The notes under the pieces: generated by a model
Seen by the model: the letters and a program-made list of their open reading frames with translations, nothing else
The model's database searches: none
Told to the model about the DNA's origin: nothing
DNA from: Paratrimastix pyriformis
Taxonomy: Eukaryota; Preaxostyla; Paratrimastigidae
Assembly (NCBI GenBank): GCA_027972325.1
Contig: JAPMOS010000022.1
Span: forward strand, 434,001-498,000
Reading direction: 5' to 3'
Length of the DNA stretch: 64,000 nucleotides
Program-made: the position numbers and the translations under genes
In this document: piece by piece, positions 45,740-57,588 of the stretch
Position numbering within the stretch: the first letter of the stretch is position 1
Layout of the letters: each line of letters begins with the position of its first letter

Positions 45740-46596
45740 GACATCGAGATGGGCAACAGCCCGTTCACTGGCAACGGTGGAATCCGCGAAGCCCCTTATG
45801 GCCTGCGGAAAATTGATTACGCTGTGAACGCAGCTCGGAAGTTCGTTGCGCAGCTCATGAGCACAGACGATAATTTTGCTGTTTCGGCATTTTCTTCTGA
45901 TTATACGTTGGTTCAGGTCTATTCCGATGCTCACGGCAACACCAACAAGGACATTTCTAGGGCTTTACTTCCAACGAGCCTGCAGTTCATTCGTCGATCG
46001 CTTCTTTGCCAAGACGGATTGGTTCTGGCACAGCGTTTCGGGATGCCCTTTTGATGTCTTCTGTGGAGTTTCTCCAGCACGCGCATCGAGATCGGCCATG
46101 GATTCTGATCCTGATCACGGATGGTGATGATAACAGCTCACAGTCCAGTCCGTCGTCGCACTTCTCTGGACACTTGTTCTACTTGCCATTTATAGCAACT
46201 TCTCAATGTGCCGAAATGTTGCGGAAATGGAACGGTCCCGATTCGAATTTCGGATTCATGCTGGGTGTTGGGCATGACGTCAACAGCGCAGTCATGCAAC
46301 AGCTCGCAAGATCATCGGGAATGATGTACATCCCCATCGAAAATGCCGAAGTCTGTTGTGATTCATTAGCGTCTTCATTCATACTCATCGAGCCTAAAAA
46401 GGTACTTGAGATCATCTTTGCTGTGATTGCACTCCAAGTCGTCAGCGGACAGCAGATCAGCTTGGCAAGTTTGACGGATGGTTCAGGATCGGAGGCGATC
46501 TGGGCCCGGGTTCGACAGTACGAAGCAGTGCGGCGTCAGCCCATGGATGTGCTCTTTTGCATCGATGTAAGCCCGTCAATGCTTGAGTCGCACTAA
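45740..46596 (+). CDS. von Willebrand factor A-type protein, order of domain parts unusual
   Basis: The frame from MGNSPFTGNGGIREAPYGLR through KIDYAVNAARKFVAQLMSTD, FAVSAFSSDYTLV, GSGTAFRDALLMSSVEFL and PWILILITDGDDN is a vWA fold with the T and D of the MIDAS. It lacks the leading beta-1 strand with DxSxS, which may be on an unseen upstream exon. A segment of exactly that kind, MDVLFCIDVSPSMLES, occurs after the domain at 46541-46590 and is followed by stop codons. Introns near 45930-46010 and 46130-46205. This may be a tandem vWA gene whose second domain is truncated, or a gene continuing through an intron I cannot see. Confidence 0.5.
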
Positions 46597-46707
46597 TAGT
46601 GTAGTGATATCTGAGATCCTCATCGTCCCCCAGGCCCTTTTTTCTCACTTCAGCCAAAAACAGGGGCTTGCTCTCCTCCCGGTTGAGTCCACGAAAGCCT
46701 CAGCCCA

Positions 46708-48031
46708 ATGCAGACTCCAGATTTTGATATTGTTGCTGTTGGTGGGTGTGGTATGGATATTATCATGAATGTCCGGGTTTCCTCCCTTCATCTGGTTTTC
46801 TCACAGCGCCTCAGGTTCCAGATGTCACCCACATGGAGATTACCGATCGGAATCAAGTCATCAGGAAGTACACAGCCTTGGAATTCTCCTCCAAATGTAG
46901 TGTTCAATCGGTCTTATACGCGCCTGGAGGCAGTGCGGCTAACGTCGCATGCGATGCTCGCTGTTTTGGCATGCGGACTGCTTTCATCGGAAAAGTTGGG
47001 GTGGATGGGAACGGAGGCGCCTGTTTGAACGAACTTTCCTCTCGAGGTTTGTTACACGTTCATGCCCGAATTATTGGTTCATCTTTTTCTAGGCGTTGAT
47101 ATCTCCTCTGTCGTTCGCACGCCGGAAGATACGACCGCGGTGAGCGTCGTGCTTCTGACTCCCTATGGTGCCGATCGGAGCATCCTTGCCTACAAGGGCA
47201 CCACGAACCTCCTGACGCCAGCCGACGTGAATGTGGACATTTGTCGCCGGACTCGCTGCCTCGCGTGGACCTCACTTTCGTCCCCGAAGGCACTCGAGGC
47301 CCTTCTGCTGGCCGTAGAGACGGCCAAGACGGCCGGTGCCCTGATTTCCAGCGCTCCATCCATGGCTGTGATTCGACAGTACCCCGGTCCGCCACCTGGA
47401 TGGAGCCGCCATCGAATGCCCTCTTCCTCTCCCTAGCGATATTTGGGACCCTCCTCACGAAGAGCGACGTCGTCTCCTTGAACGACGACGAACTCAAGGA
47501 ATTCACAAAGGCCCAAACGGTCCTTGGCGGGATCAAACACCTGCTGGGTATGGGTCTGTCACTCCCCGCTTCCTCTTGACACCCTTCGCCAGGTTTGAAA
47601 CTGGTCTCCGTCACGATGGGCGAGAAGGGGTCCCTGATTACCGATGGACGTATCATTGTTGAGACGGGAGTCTATCCGGTCCAGGTGAAGGACACCACAG
47701 GTGCCGGAGACGCATTCGCGGTCTGTTGCAGGCGTCATCGGGATGGCAGTTCGTCATCGCGATGTTTCAGACGGGGCTGATCTGTGGCTATTTGGAGCGT
47801 CTTCCCCTCCCCGAGATCGCCAAGCGAGCTACAGGTCTGCGAGCAGTGCGAAGTGTGCACATTCCTCTTGTAGCACTGGCCGCAATGGAGGTGCAGGTGA
47901 CCGGGGTGCGCCTGGGCCTTCCCACCAACCGGGAGGAAGTGGATACCTTTTTGAACCACAACACGGTTCAGCAGAGGTGCCACGATTTCGAACAAGTTGC
48001 CAGCAGTGCCGCTGGACTGCTCGGTGCCTGA
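46708..48031 (+). CDS. PfkB-family carbohydrate kinase
   Basis: The ATG at 46708 begins MQTPDFDIVAVGGCGMDIIM. PfkB landmarks: YAPGGSAANVACDARCFGM (sugar-binding GG), AFIGKVGVDGNG, the SLNDDELKEFTKAQTV segment, LVSVTMGEKGSLI, and the anion-hole signature VKDTTGAGDAF with the catalytic Asp. Introns near 46772-46808, 47048-47093, 47240-47290 and 47546-47594. After GDAF the frame shifts by one base (about 47715-47725): the conserved continuation GLLQASSGWQFVIAMFQTGL is in another frame and runs to the stop at 48029-48031. Substrate (adenosine, ribose or another sugar) cannot be told. Confidence 0.7.
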
Positions 48032-48073
48032 GAGATCGAAAATCGTGTTGGTGTAAATAAGAAATGTATACAC

Positions 48074-48439
48074 TCACTGCGTCTTGACTGCTGCTGCGGC
48101 TGCCCGTTCTTCGGCGGCACTGTCCTTGAACGCCCGGATCGAGTAGTAAATCAAGAAGGCATTCACCGCAAAAACGGCCGTCAGGCCCGCAGAAATCAGG
48201 GAAACCCGAGATGTGGTGTGGAAAACCTCTGAGGAAAAGGGGCTAAAATAAAATGTTCGCCAGAACACCAGACTTTGAAGCCCGAGGTGGACGAAAAAGA
48301 AGAGGAAGAGAGGGATGACGAACATCAAGAAGGCCACAAGGACAAATTCTTTGCCAGCAGGAAACTTAGCTCCTGTATCGGGGGCAGCGGGTTGATCGAC
48401 AACCTGGTTCGGATCGAGCTTGGGGGCAACGCCGGACAT
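48074..48439 (-). CDS. VMA21: VMA21-like V-ATPase assembly factor
   Basis: Start ATG at 48439 (MSGVAPKLDPNQVVDQPAAP). A 45-nt in-frame intron (GTCTGGTGTT..CCTCAG) is likely, leaving two transmembrane helices, VAFLMFVIPLFLFFFVHLGL and SAGLTAVFAVNAFLIYYSI, with a short loop and a charged tail (FKDSAAEERAAAAAVKTQ). Size (~106 aa) and the two-helix plan with a basic/charged C-terminus fit VMA21, the ER chaperone for assembly of the V-ATPase membrane sector. Other two-helix ER proteins cannot be fully excluded. Its start lies 33 bp from that of the plus-strand neighbour. Confidence 0.5.
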   Translation of the reverse strand: MSGVAPKLDPNQVVDQPAAPDTGAKFPAGKEFVLVAFLMFVIPLFLFFFVHLGLQSLVFWRTFYFSPFSSEVFHTTSRVSLISAGLTAVFAVNAFLIYYSIRAFKDSAAEERAAAAAVKTQ

Positions 48440-48472
48440 CCGTGCTCTATTGAAGAAGAATAACCCACAGGG

Positions 48473-49325
48473 ATGTCATCAATTCGCACTCCGTTTGAAG
48501 ACGTCACCAACCGACGGCGCCAGGCAGCGCAGGTCTTGTACATTCTGATGATGTGATTTTGGCTTACTTTTGTGGTCCGTAGCCTCTTGATCGGGACGCT
48601 TTGAAAGTCTCACGTCTTGAGACTGATGGGGTGACACGCGCTCCCAGCTCCGCGGATTTGCATATCCCATCCAAACCACCGAAGACACCCTCCCCCACAT
48701 TTCCTTTGAAAACGCCACTCCCTTCCGCCCCTGCGCGACCCCCCTCCGGCTCATCTCCGATCCCTTCGGAGCAGCATGCCACCCGCCGAATCACCCTTCA
48801 GCCGTCTTCGCTCGAGCAATTCGAGAAAGCGCAAAGGGAACTCACCTTGAACGCATTGAAAAAAACCGTCGAGAAAAAAACGCAACAATATCAACAAGTC
48901 CGTAGTAATTCCGTCCGTCTCGGGTCTTCATCCCTTTTTTTGTAGCTCTCTGCGCGTTTCCAGGAATTGGACGTTGACATTCGCGCCATCGCCCCCCGGG
49001 TTGAGGTCTGCACCTCCACCAATCGCTCCGGCATTGACACGATCGGCCCTCGACGACATAGAAAATCTGTCGTCTGCAGGCACCGGCTGCTGATGCCATC
49101 ACGGAGCGCGAGCTTTGTCTCCGGAGGCTTGAGGCGCTCATGCCCATAGATGTGGATACCGCCCGGGATGAAGTTGCTCCGACCATTCCGCGGGGTGATG
49201 ACCACCCCTCCGACCGGACGCATCCTCGGCCTCCTCGCCGTGCGGAGGATGGCGGGGTTCTCGAGATCAGCGAGCTCGCGCCTCGGTTCCAGGTACTGTC
49301 TCCCACCTGTGGGCAGGGGATGGTG

Positions 49326-49356
<31 letters not shown>

Positions 49357-50472
49357 TCAAATCTGTCCATCACCTTATCCTGTGCCCTTCTCGTACAGGC
49401 TCTCCTGGCTGCCCTGCCGGCCTTGCATCCGGCCAGCCCCTCCTGTCCCGCGCCGCCGGCCTCGCGCCACCGGCCCCCCAGTGGCCCCCCGAGGCGGGGG
49501 ATGGCGAAGACCCTGAACAGCACATCGGCCGACTGCGCACCCACTCGGATGCGCTCTCGGAGGCCCTGCAGAAGGTCGGCCCGCATCATCTCCCACCCCC
49601 CCACACACACACACACACACCTCGTGCTGTCTCTTCTACCTCTCTGGTTTTGTTTTTATTTTCCCGTTACTTCGTTCCTTCTTTACTCGACACACACACA
49701 CCACCGCCTCGCCGTTCACCGATCTGCTTGTTGTTTGCACGTTCCCTCCCTCATCCCCCCTGATCCCCTGATCCTGATCCTGATCCTGATCCTGATCCTT
49801 GATCCTGATCTGTCTGTGCCGGGTGTCTGTGCCTTTGGGTGCGCCGGGGCGGCCAGTTGACGGAGGAAGTCCTCGAGATGGTCAGCCTCGACACGGAGCT
49901 CCGCCTCGTGCTGGTCTGTAGTCCCCCCCCCCCCCCATCAGCATCCACCTCCCACCCCAGGGCCCCACCGCCATTCATGTCACACGGAGCGTCTTGTCAG
50001 TGTGTCCTTCGATCATCACCGCGATCGTCATCCGTCACCACCACCGCCAGATGGACACTCACACGCGTCCCTCCCCCTCCCCTTCCACCCCATCGAAAGC
50101 GACCACCGGGCACCACCGGCCCCCTGCCCCTGGGTCGGAACCCCAACCGAACCGAAGCTGCCCGAGGCGCCTGCCCACGAACCTCACCCATGTGCATAGA
50201 CTTCCCATTTCCCTCCCCTCCCCCCTCCTGCCCTCCTGCCTTCTCCTCACCGCCTCCTTTTGTGAGGCGTGGACCCCCCCCCCCAGCTCTCCCGGTTTGT
50301 CAACCAGGATCGAAGCCCGCCCCCTTTCCCCTCGCCGCTGTGCCCCCCTTCCAGCCCAGCGGACTCCCTCCCTCCCCTCGTCTCTCATGATGCCACCGCG
50401 GCCACCTTTGTAAGGCGGCTCGGCCAGATGAAGACGCCCGACGGTTGTCATCCCTGGTGCCCGATTGTGTGA
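48473..50472 (+). CDS. Coiled-coil / helical protein with Pro-Ser-rich N-terminus, family unknown
   Basis: The ATG at 48473 opens MSSIRTPFEDVTNRRRQAAQ; an intron with donor GTCTTG (48533-48590) joins to LDRDALKVSRLETDG, a Pro/Ser-rich part (KPPKTPSPTFPLKTPLPSA) and a coiled coil (SLEQFEKAQRELTLNALKKT). Later exons appear to include SARFQELDVDIRAIAP, EQHIGRLRTHSDALSEALQK, LTEEVLEMVSLDTELRLVL and a last exon with FVRRLGQMKTPDG, stop at 50472. Introns carry a ~30-G run (49325-49354), (CA)n, (CCTGAT)n and a C run. No family recognised. Confidence 0.45.
49763..49812. repeat. 6-bp intronic repeat (CCTGAT)n
   Basis: About eight units within an intron of the coiled-coil gene. Confidence 0.85.
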
Positions 50473-50518
50473 GGTTCGAGGACATTTGTGGGGACATTGT
50501 ACGGAGGACATAGTCGGG

Positions 50519-50569
50519 GACCATCATCCAATCATCATCATCATCATCATCATCCAATCATCATCATCC

Positions 50570-50632
<63 letters not shown>

Positions 50633-50640
50633 CATCATCG
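50519..50640. repeat. (ATC)n trinucleotide tract
   Basis: ~120 bp of CAT/ATC units with a few CCA interruptions, directly upstream of the GIY-YIG gene and 47 bp after the stop of the coiled-coil gene. Confidence 0.95.
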
Positions 50641-50653
50641 GATTTTCCACTCA

Positions 50654-51611
50654 ATGTCCCCCCCTACGCGGCGGTCATGGGCCTCCCGGCAATCGGTACG
50701 ACGCCCGCCGCTGAGCCCATCGCCCCCCGGCGTCCCTCCTCCTCTCCGCCCCGGGTCCTCCTTCGCCCCCGCCCCGCCGCGGAGGCCCCTGCCCCCGACC
50801 GCCGTGTCGGGCTGGGTTGTCTACGTGTTGAGTGGCCGCAATCGCCGCGGCTCCTGTGGCGTAACCAGCGACCTCCCCAGACGGCTCCTCCAACACAACG
50901 GAGTCATCCCTGGGGGCGCCGCCACCACCGAACGACACCGCCCCTGGCGAGTCGCGGCTCTTACCCACCGGGTAGACGAGGCCTCCGCGAGAGCAATAGA
51001 AGCCAATCTCCATCGGCCAGCCACCGCCCATCACACTCGCCCAACGCATTCACGCCCTCGCGGCCCTCGCGGCCAAGCCTCCACCTCCTCGATGGATCCC
51101 CCCCTGCGGGCTGCCCCAATGCCACCTCAGGCGCCCTCCTGTTCCTCCGCCCTTGGTCGACCGACGAACGACCCCATCCCTATAGGGAAGGGTACCCTGC
51201 CGACTGACCCCACCCATGCACCACTCACTCGGGGACCCGATTGCGCGATGGTTTGAGGTTGCCCCGGGTGTGGGCCAACTGGAAATCACGCGGTTTGCCG
51301 ATGTGATGGTCGACCGACGCCAAGGGGCCCCCACCCCACCAGCTCCGTCACAGTGCCTTACGCCGAACGCCATCAGGAGGCAGCGTGACTCCACACGCCT
51401 CTCGGCGCCCGCGGTCGCCGACCTCCGGGCAGCTCTGCGCGGCCCCTCTCTCGAGCAGGCGTCAACTCTGTCGGCCAGCCTCTCCGCGGAGGCAGGCCAA
51501 CGATCAGCGTGGCGGCACCCCAGACCCAGGCCCCGGGAAGCCCCCTGGGGGCCCTTCGGACGGGGATGGCGCAATTTTCTATACAAGGGACGTGCGCGTC
51601 CTTTCTATTGA
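50654..51611 (+). CDS. GIY-YIG nuclease-like protein (SLX1-type)
   Basis: The ATG at 50654 (MSPPTRRSWASRQSVRRPPL) leads a Pro-rich stretch into a GIY-YIG domain: WVVYVLSGRNRRGSCGVTSD, with the conserved DLPRRLLQHNG (catalytic Arg region), RPWRVAALTHR, and EASARAIEANL (metal-binding Glu). The usual 'YIG' reads SCG, so its Tyr is replaced. Downstream, another frame contains LAQRIHALAALAAKPPPPRW, and a last frame (from 51216) ends at 51609-51611, so at least one intron or frame change exists after 51020. No RING finger of the SLX1 type is visible. Probable role: structure-specific DNA cleavage; activity is uncertain. Confidence 0.55.
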
Positions 51612-52392
51612 CCCCGTTCACATCTGCCAGACCTGCCGCCACACACACCCGTTGGCCACTTCCGAGGCTTTCCCCCCCCCCCCCCCCCCCCCCATGTTCT
51701 TGTGGTCCCTCCTCACACCGCGTTCGTCATACCCTCCGCCCCTCCGCTCCCCTTCAGGCCGGGAAGGAGCGAAGCGGCGTTATTGGTGGGGGGGAAACGG
51801 GGTGCAGGGACAGGGGTGTTGTTATCGGGAGGAAAGCACCACAGCCCTCCCTCCAGCCAAAGCAGCAGCAGCAGGAAAACGAGACAAAAGAAGAAGAGAA
51901 AGGTCATTCATTAGTCGAGGGTAAGGGTATTACATGGGCCTCTCCAGAGCAAGGCGAAGGGAGGCCTCCGGGGGCGCAGTCACAACAAGATGGACAAAAG
52001 AGCGGGAGGAGGGCAGACAAAGGACAACAACAGCGAACAGAGAACAGCGAGAGAGACGTACGACGCGGGAAGACATGGGCAGAGAGAAGCGGGAAGACAT
52101 GGACAGAGCGAGCGAGAGAGAAACGTAAGTCCAAGGGGGAGGGCACCCAGAGCAAGAACAGAGGAGGAGGCGGAGGCGGAGGAGCGGAAAGAGAAAAACC
52201 GACCGACGGCAGGAAGAAACCCGATGAAGACGCCGACACAAGACAAGACACGAAACCCCCCAGTCTGTCACCCTGCGCTACCACACCCAAAATGAGAGAG
52301 CGTGGGCAACACGACGGGGGGAGGAGGGGGAGGAGGTGTTGTTGAGATGAAAACCGGCCTGGGGGCACGTTGATCCCCCCGTGCGGCAGCGC
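51612..52392. other. Intergenic / UTR region between convergent genes
   Basis: Contains a ~22-C run (51672-51693), purine-rich stretches (51880-52240) and a G/A-rich tract; no gene seen on either strand. Confidence 0.4.
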
Positions 52393-55078
52393 CTACTGGG
52401 GCCCAGCGCTGGGGGCCAGCAAGGGGGCGGCCGCGGGGGCGGCCACCATGGCGGCCGTCAGCAGGTCGGCTTCCTGCAGGGTGGGCAGGGCGGCCGCGTT
52501 GGGCAGCGAGCAGATGCTGGGCGCGGGGCCCGTGGGCACGGGCGATGCCGACGGTGGCTGCGGCTGCTGCGGGGGCTGCTGCGGAGGCGGGAGGGCGGCT
52601 GGGGCTGGGGCGGGGCGGGGTCGACGACGGGCGGGGCGGGCAGGAGGTGGTGCTGCCGGGACAGGGCCGAGATGTTGTCACAGATGACCGCACTCACCCC
52701 GATCACCTCCAGCTGTTCGCGGATCTGCGGGAGGAGGAGGAGGGAGGGGAGGAGGAGGAGGAGGAGGAGGAGGAGGAGGAGGAGGAGGAGGAGGAGGAGG
52801 GGGGATGAGCGGTTGGCGTGCGATGGATGGGTACCGTGCGTGGTGTGCCCGCCTGTGCCCGTGTGTCCGTCCCATACCCATGCCCATGCCCCTGCCAGCC
52901 TCATCCACCCAGGGACCTTCTGGGTGGAGGTGTTGGTCACGCCGTACGTGAGGTTTGCCAGGCCGACCGCCCGGAGGGCGCGGACATACTCGGGGTGCTC
53001 CAGGACGGTGTCCGCCTGGCAGATGATCCCGGCCAGGCCCTCCGCCTGGCACATGGCGATCTGGGCGCCAAAGTCGGACCCGCGGGCATCCTGCGCGTGT
53101 GCCCCCGCATGGACGATGGGGTGGTGGTGGTGATTCGGGGGAGGAGAACGCGTGAGAACGCTGACGACAGCCCGCCAGAGCAGGCGCACTCGCGCAAACC
53201 ACCACGATCATCACCGCCATCCAACACCCTTACCTGGAACCCACCCGCCCACCCGCCAGCCAGCCACACATCTGCAACCTCCGCCAGCCACATTGCTCCA
53301 CCACTACCGCCACTCACACCCGCCTGCCACGCGCACTACACGGCAACGGCAGCGACCTTCCAGTCGACATCGACGCCGGGCTGGGGCACGAGGGACAGCA
53401 GGAAGACGGGGTAGCGGGACTGCTTGCGGCTCAGGAGGGTCACAAGGTCCGGATCGAAGCTGCTGAAGAAGAGCTGCCGCGAGCCCGCGTGGTCGAAGAC
53501 CATCTAAGGGGGGCAGTGGTGGTGGCGGAGGTGCGCAATGAGCAGGTGGACGAGTTAAATCAACGCAACTGTGGGGAGGTGAGCGACGGGCAACAAAAGA
53601 GCACCCAGCAATCATGACTCGGTCGCCACCCATCGTGCTCATCATCATCCAGTCATCTTCACCCAATCCTCATCCAATCCATCCATCCATCCATCAACAT
53701 CATCATCCAATCATCATCCAATCATCATCCAGTCATCATCATCCAGGCATCATCCAATCACCATCCAATCAACTCAACATCATCATGATCCAAACATCAT
53801 CATCAGCCATCAAGCACCACCCAATCCTCATCCAATCCATCACATCGAGGCCGGGGCTGGTGGGGGTCGCGGACCTCGAGGGTCCGATCGACAAGCAGGT
53901 TGCGCTCGGGGAACCTGACGGCGTTCTCCTGGAGCCACGCGGCGCTGGCGTACTTGACCTCGACATCGAAGCCCACCGCCGGGCTGGTCTTGACCAGCAC
54001 ATCCTCAAAGGTGGCTGCGCGGGAAGAGGAAGAAGGGAATGTGAGATGAGATCGGGCTGGTCTTGGCCAGCACATCCTCAAAGGTGGCTGCGCACGAGGG
54101 GATGCGGGGAAAATGTGGATGGGCATGGGAGGGCGAGGGGGGTTGGACTTTCTGCATGTGGCACGCACACCTGCCCACATCGCATACACAGTCTGCGCAC
54201 ACACAGTCTGCGCACACACAGTCTGCGCACACACAGTCTGCGCACACATAGTCTGCGCACACACAGTCTGCGCACACACAGTCTGCGCACACACAGTCTG
54301 CGCACACACAATCCGCGCGCACACACGCACACACAGTCTGCGCACACACAATCTTGCGCACACACAATCTTGCGCACACACAATCTTGCGCACACACAAT
54401 CTTGCGCACACACAATCTTGCGCACACACAATCTGCGCACACACAATCTTGCGCACACACAATCTTGCGCGCACACACGCACACACAGTCTGCGCACACA
54501 CAATCTTGCGCACACACAGTCTGCGCACACACAGTCTGCGCACACACAGTCCTGCGCACACACAGTCCTGCGCACACATAGTCTGCGCACACACAGTCTG
54601 CGCACACACAGTCTGCGCACACACAGTCTGCGCACACACAGTCTGCGCGCACTGATTCTGGACACCTGCCTCACCCATCGCACACCCCCAGACCAGGCTC
54701 GTCCTCGATCTTGTAGCGCCACTTGCCCGCGTGGGCGGTGTGGCTCTGCCTCTGGTTGTCCTCCTCCGGCACCACGGCCATTGCACTGGCGGGCGCCGCC
54801 GCACCACCCGAGGTGGCAGAGGCGGCGGTGGCGGTGGCGGTGGCGGTGGCGGTGGCGGTGGCGGTGGCGGTGTGCGTGTCGGGGGTTGGCGGGCGCAGCT
54901 GGAGGGTGCTCTGAACGCGGTGGGGCGAAGTCATGGCGGCGGAGGCTGCGATGGGGGGGGGGGGGGGGGGGGGGGGACATATGAGTTGAATGGAACGAGA
55001 GGAGATTGGAGGGGGGGTGGCCAGGCGGTGCTGTGGAGAGAGAGAGACACGGAGCGGAGAGATACAAGCAGATAAGAC

Positions 55079-55113
<35 letters not shown>

Positions 55114-56997
55114 CAGACAACGGACCCTCAGCCCCCATGCGGGCAGCGCGCATGCGCCTGTGGGCCTCGCGCCACTGCTGCTGGGTCACTTGGCACAGCG
55201 GCACCTTGACATCCTGTCCGAGGGTGCGCACATAAGAGCGGAGTGAGCGGTGAGTGGTGAGTGGGGTGTGCTGCGTGATGGTGTGCGGAGCGTGATGATG
55301 TGATGATGGACGGGAGAGACTGCCCTGGAAGTGTGAAGTGTGAAGTGTGAAAATGCGGCGAGGTGATGCGATGACTGGACTCTGTATGCCGACCAGGTAA
55401 TCGGGGTGGATTGTGTGCGATGGCGTGACTGGGAGGCACCACAGACCGGGGCTATGTCGACCAGGTAATCGTGGTGAATCATGAGGGTCTGGTCGCGGGA
55501 CATCTGCACGTCGAACTCGACGAAGCCCACGCCCAGGGCCGCAGCCGTGTTGAAGGAGAGCACCGTGTTCTCCTCTGAACACAGGGCGAAGGAGAGAGCG
55601 GTGGCCGAGCGATGATGGTAATCGTAATGGTGGTGGCTGCTGTGGTGGTGGCTGCTGTGGTGGTGGTGGTGGCCGTGGCTGGGAGATACGGACCGACGGG
55701 TGTGAGGCGGACGGATGTCGGGTCGCGAGGGTTGGCGCCGGATCCGCGGTGGCCAACATCCACGGCATGTTCGTGTGGGAAGCGCAGCGGAGGGCATGCC
55801 TGATGGGTGGGGGTGCGCCGACGAGATGAGGGAAGGCCGAGGGAAGGTAAAGCGCGGGATGGTGGTGGTGGTGGTGGTGGCATGAGGCGCGGCTGACAGA
55901 CCGGGGGCAGGTCGAGGGCTGGGTGGTGGTAGGGGGTGATCACCACATAGCGCAGGGTGAGGGTGGCCATGGGAAGCCCGGTGGCCAGCGAGATGACGGG
56001 GACGGTTAGATTCCCCCAGAGGTCAGGCAGGAAGTGCCGGCCAGAAACAGACGCACGGCCCACGACCGCGCTAACCGTTTTCAAAGGAGCAGACCCCAGG
56101 GAGTTCGGATCAACACGGTCGTCGTCGTGGAGTGTCGGCGGACAGACCTGGTCTGCTTCTCGGCCAGTTCGAATGACATATAGGTATCTTTGAGACAATC
56201 CTCCAGGAAGTCGAGTCGATCCGCCAGGCTGTGGGCCTGTTGCAGGGCAGCGGGCAGGACCGGGGGCAGGTCGACCGCGTATTTGAAGTGGTGAACCCAG
56301 TTCGGGACCAGGGGCAGCGGAAGAGTGAACTCACCCACAGAATCCACCGCGTGCAGTTGATAATTGGTCGTTGGCTCGCTGGGAGAGAGCAGCGAACCCG
56401 ACGGGCACTCTGGGGAGAGTGCCGACGGGGATGGGACGGGCGGCGCAGGGGAAGTCGTCTGGGTCGCAAAGGAAGGTGTGGTCGGAGGCGGGGGAGACAT
56501 CACGAGAGTTGCCGCTTGGGTGAAGCAGTGCCGAGCCAGTGGGCGTGGGTGCGAAAAATCAAGACTTTGAAGAATCAACCGAATCTCGATTTGCTTTCCG
56601 AGGCAAGGAGCTGCAGAATGTTCGCTCGGATGACTGGGATGTGGGTCAGAAAAAATGTCATCCTTGACAAGCATCTCCGTGCCTAGAAACAAAGATGAAA
56701 AAGAAAGGGGGAAAAATAAATATGAAACAGACCAAATGGGACGACCGAGTGGGAGTGAAGTTCCTGCCGCAACAACAAACCGCGACTCAAAATCAAAAAT
56801 TTGTACTTAATCCGAGAACCGGTCGGAAGGACGACCGAGAGGGTATAAGTCCGAGCATCGGAGAGGGGAGAAAGAGGGTGGGCAGATTCTTGGGTCCACG
56901 ACCCCAGTTCCGCGCCATCCCCAACAATACACACTTGCTGATAAGCTGGGAGTTCAGCCGCCAACCGACACTGAAATGTCACACGTGTGGAAGCCAT
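52393..56997 (-). CDS. GPCPD1: CBM20-GDPD protein, glycerophosphocholine phosphodiesterase (GPCPD1/GDE5-like)
   Basis: Start ATG at 56997: MASTRVTFQCRLAAELPAYQ with CIVGDGAELGSWTQE and GSRIKYKFLIL is a CBM20 starch-binding domain. The middle region includes LDFLEDCLKDTYMSFELAEK and LWGNLTVPVISLATGLPMAT. The GDPD domain follows over many exons: DVGHRGSGAN, SEENTVLSFNTAAALGVGFV, EFDVQMSRDQTLMIHHD (metal ligands), ATFEDVLVKTSPAVGFDVEV (second acidic pair), RQLFFSSFDPDLVTLLSRKQ, AEGLAGIICQADTVLEHPEY, LANLTYGVTN and IGVSAVICDNISALSRQ. The C-terminus is Gln/Pro-rich, ending at the TAG at 52393. This is the architecture of GPCPD1, which splits glycerophosphocholine. Introns are long and repeat-filled (54187-54646, 54954-54975 poly-G, 52748-52800 GAG). 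Confidence 0.85.
52748..52800. repeat. (GAG)n trinucleotide tract in a GPCPD1 intron
   Basis: 53 bp of GAG/AGG units; on the sense strand this is a (CTC)n pyrimidine tract upstream of the exon beginning with IREQLEVIGVSAVIC. Confidence 0.9.
54187..54646. repeat. 15-bp intronic satellite (CACAGTCTGCGCACA)n
   Basis: ~460 bp of related units, with CAATCTTGCGCACACA (16 bp) and GCGCACACACGCACACA variants intermixed, in an intron of the GPCPD1-like gene. Frames through it encode Cys/Val/Ala/Asp repeats and are not genes. Confidence 0.95.
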
Positions 56998-57588
56998 GAA
57001 GCTCTGGCTGTAAAGAGTCTGCTGCACTCCGTTTCCGTCGACTATCTGCAGGCGAACCGCGCTGGAACGTCTCGTCCAAGGAAATCGCAACCCACCAGAA
57101 CCTGGCGAACGGAGCGGGGGGAGACGACATGGACATACGACTATCATATTCCATTCGGCGCTCTGGTTGGCTTCTCTTCAAATCATTGTCATCCCGGCCA
57201 TCCCACATGGGGAAAAACGTGTTGGCCCGGGGACAACGGGGGGGCAATTACCGGAGAATCCCACATGCAAGAAACGCTTCCGCTGTTTTCACCCGTGCTT
57301 CATTCCCAAACACAACAGATCAGGTCTTTTGAGCCAATCTTGAGCGGTCCGATCCGAGGAGCGGAGTGGGACGGGGAGGCGATGGTCTCCCATCCCAAGG
57401 GGTCGAGGGGGACGGAAAATGACGGGGAAAACCACAAACGAAGAGAGAAAGAGGGTCCCCCCCATTCGCAAAGCAGGCGGCGCGTTTGCAGCCATCCCTG
57501 CCATCCCCTCCGTCTCTTGGGAGGGGGCGGAGCCACCCGCGGGAACATCCACAAAAAAGCAGAAAAATACCGAAGCAAGCCCCGTCTG
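56998..57588. other. Intergenic region upstream of GPCPD1-like gene
   Basis: 590 bp between the GPCPD1 start and the end of the next minus-strand gene. Frames are open, but no family-like protein, RNA gene or repeat was recognised. It should contain the GPCPD1 promoter. Confidence 0.4.

Noticed and set aside
51509-52345. Long plus-strand ORF of Lys/Glu/Arg-rich sequence
   Set aside because: Arises from purine-rich DNA between convergent genes; no family features, and the other frames are similarly open.
54187-54646. Possible CRISPR-like array or Cys-rich gene
   Set aside because: Units are contiguous without unique spacers, and the tract lies in an intron of a eukaryotic gene.
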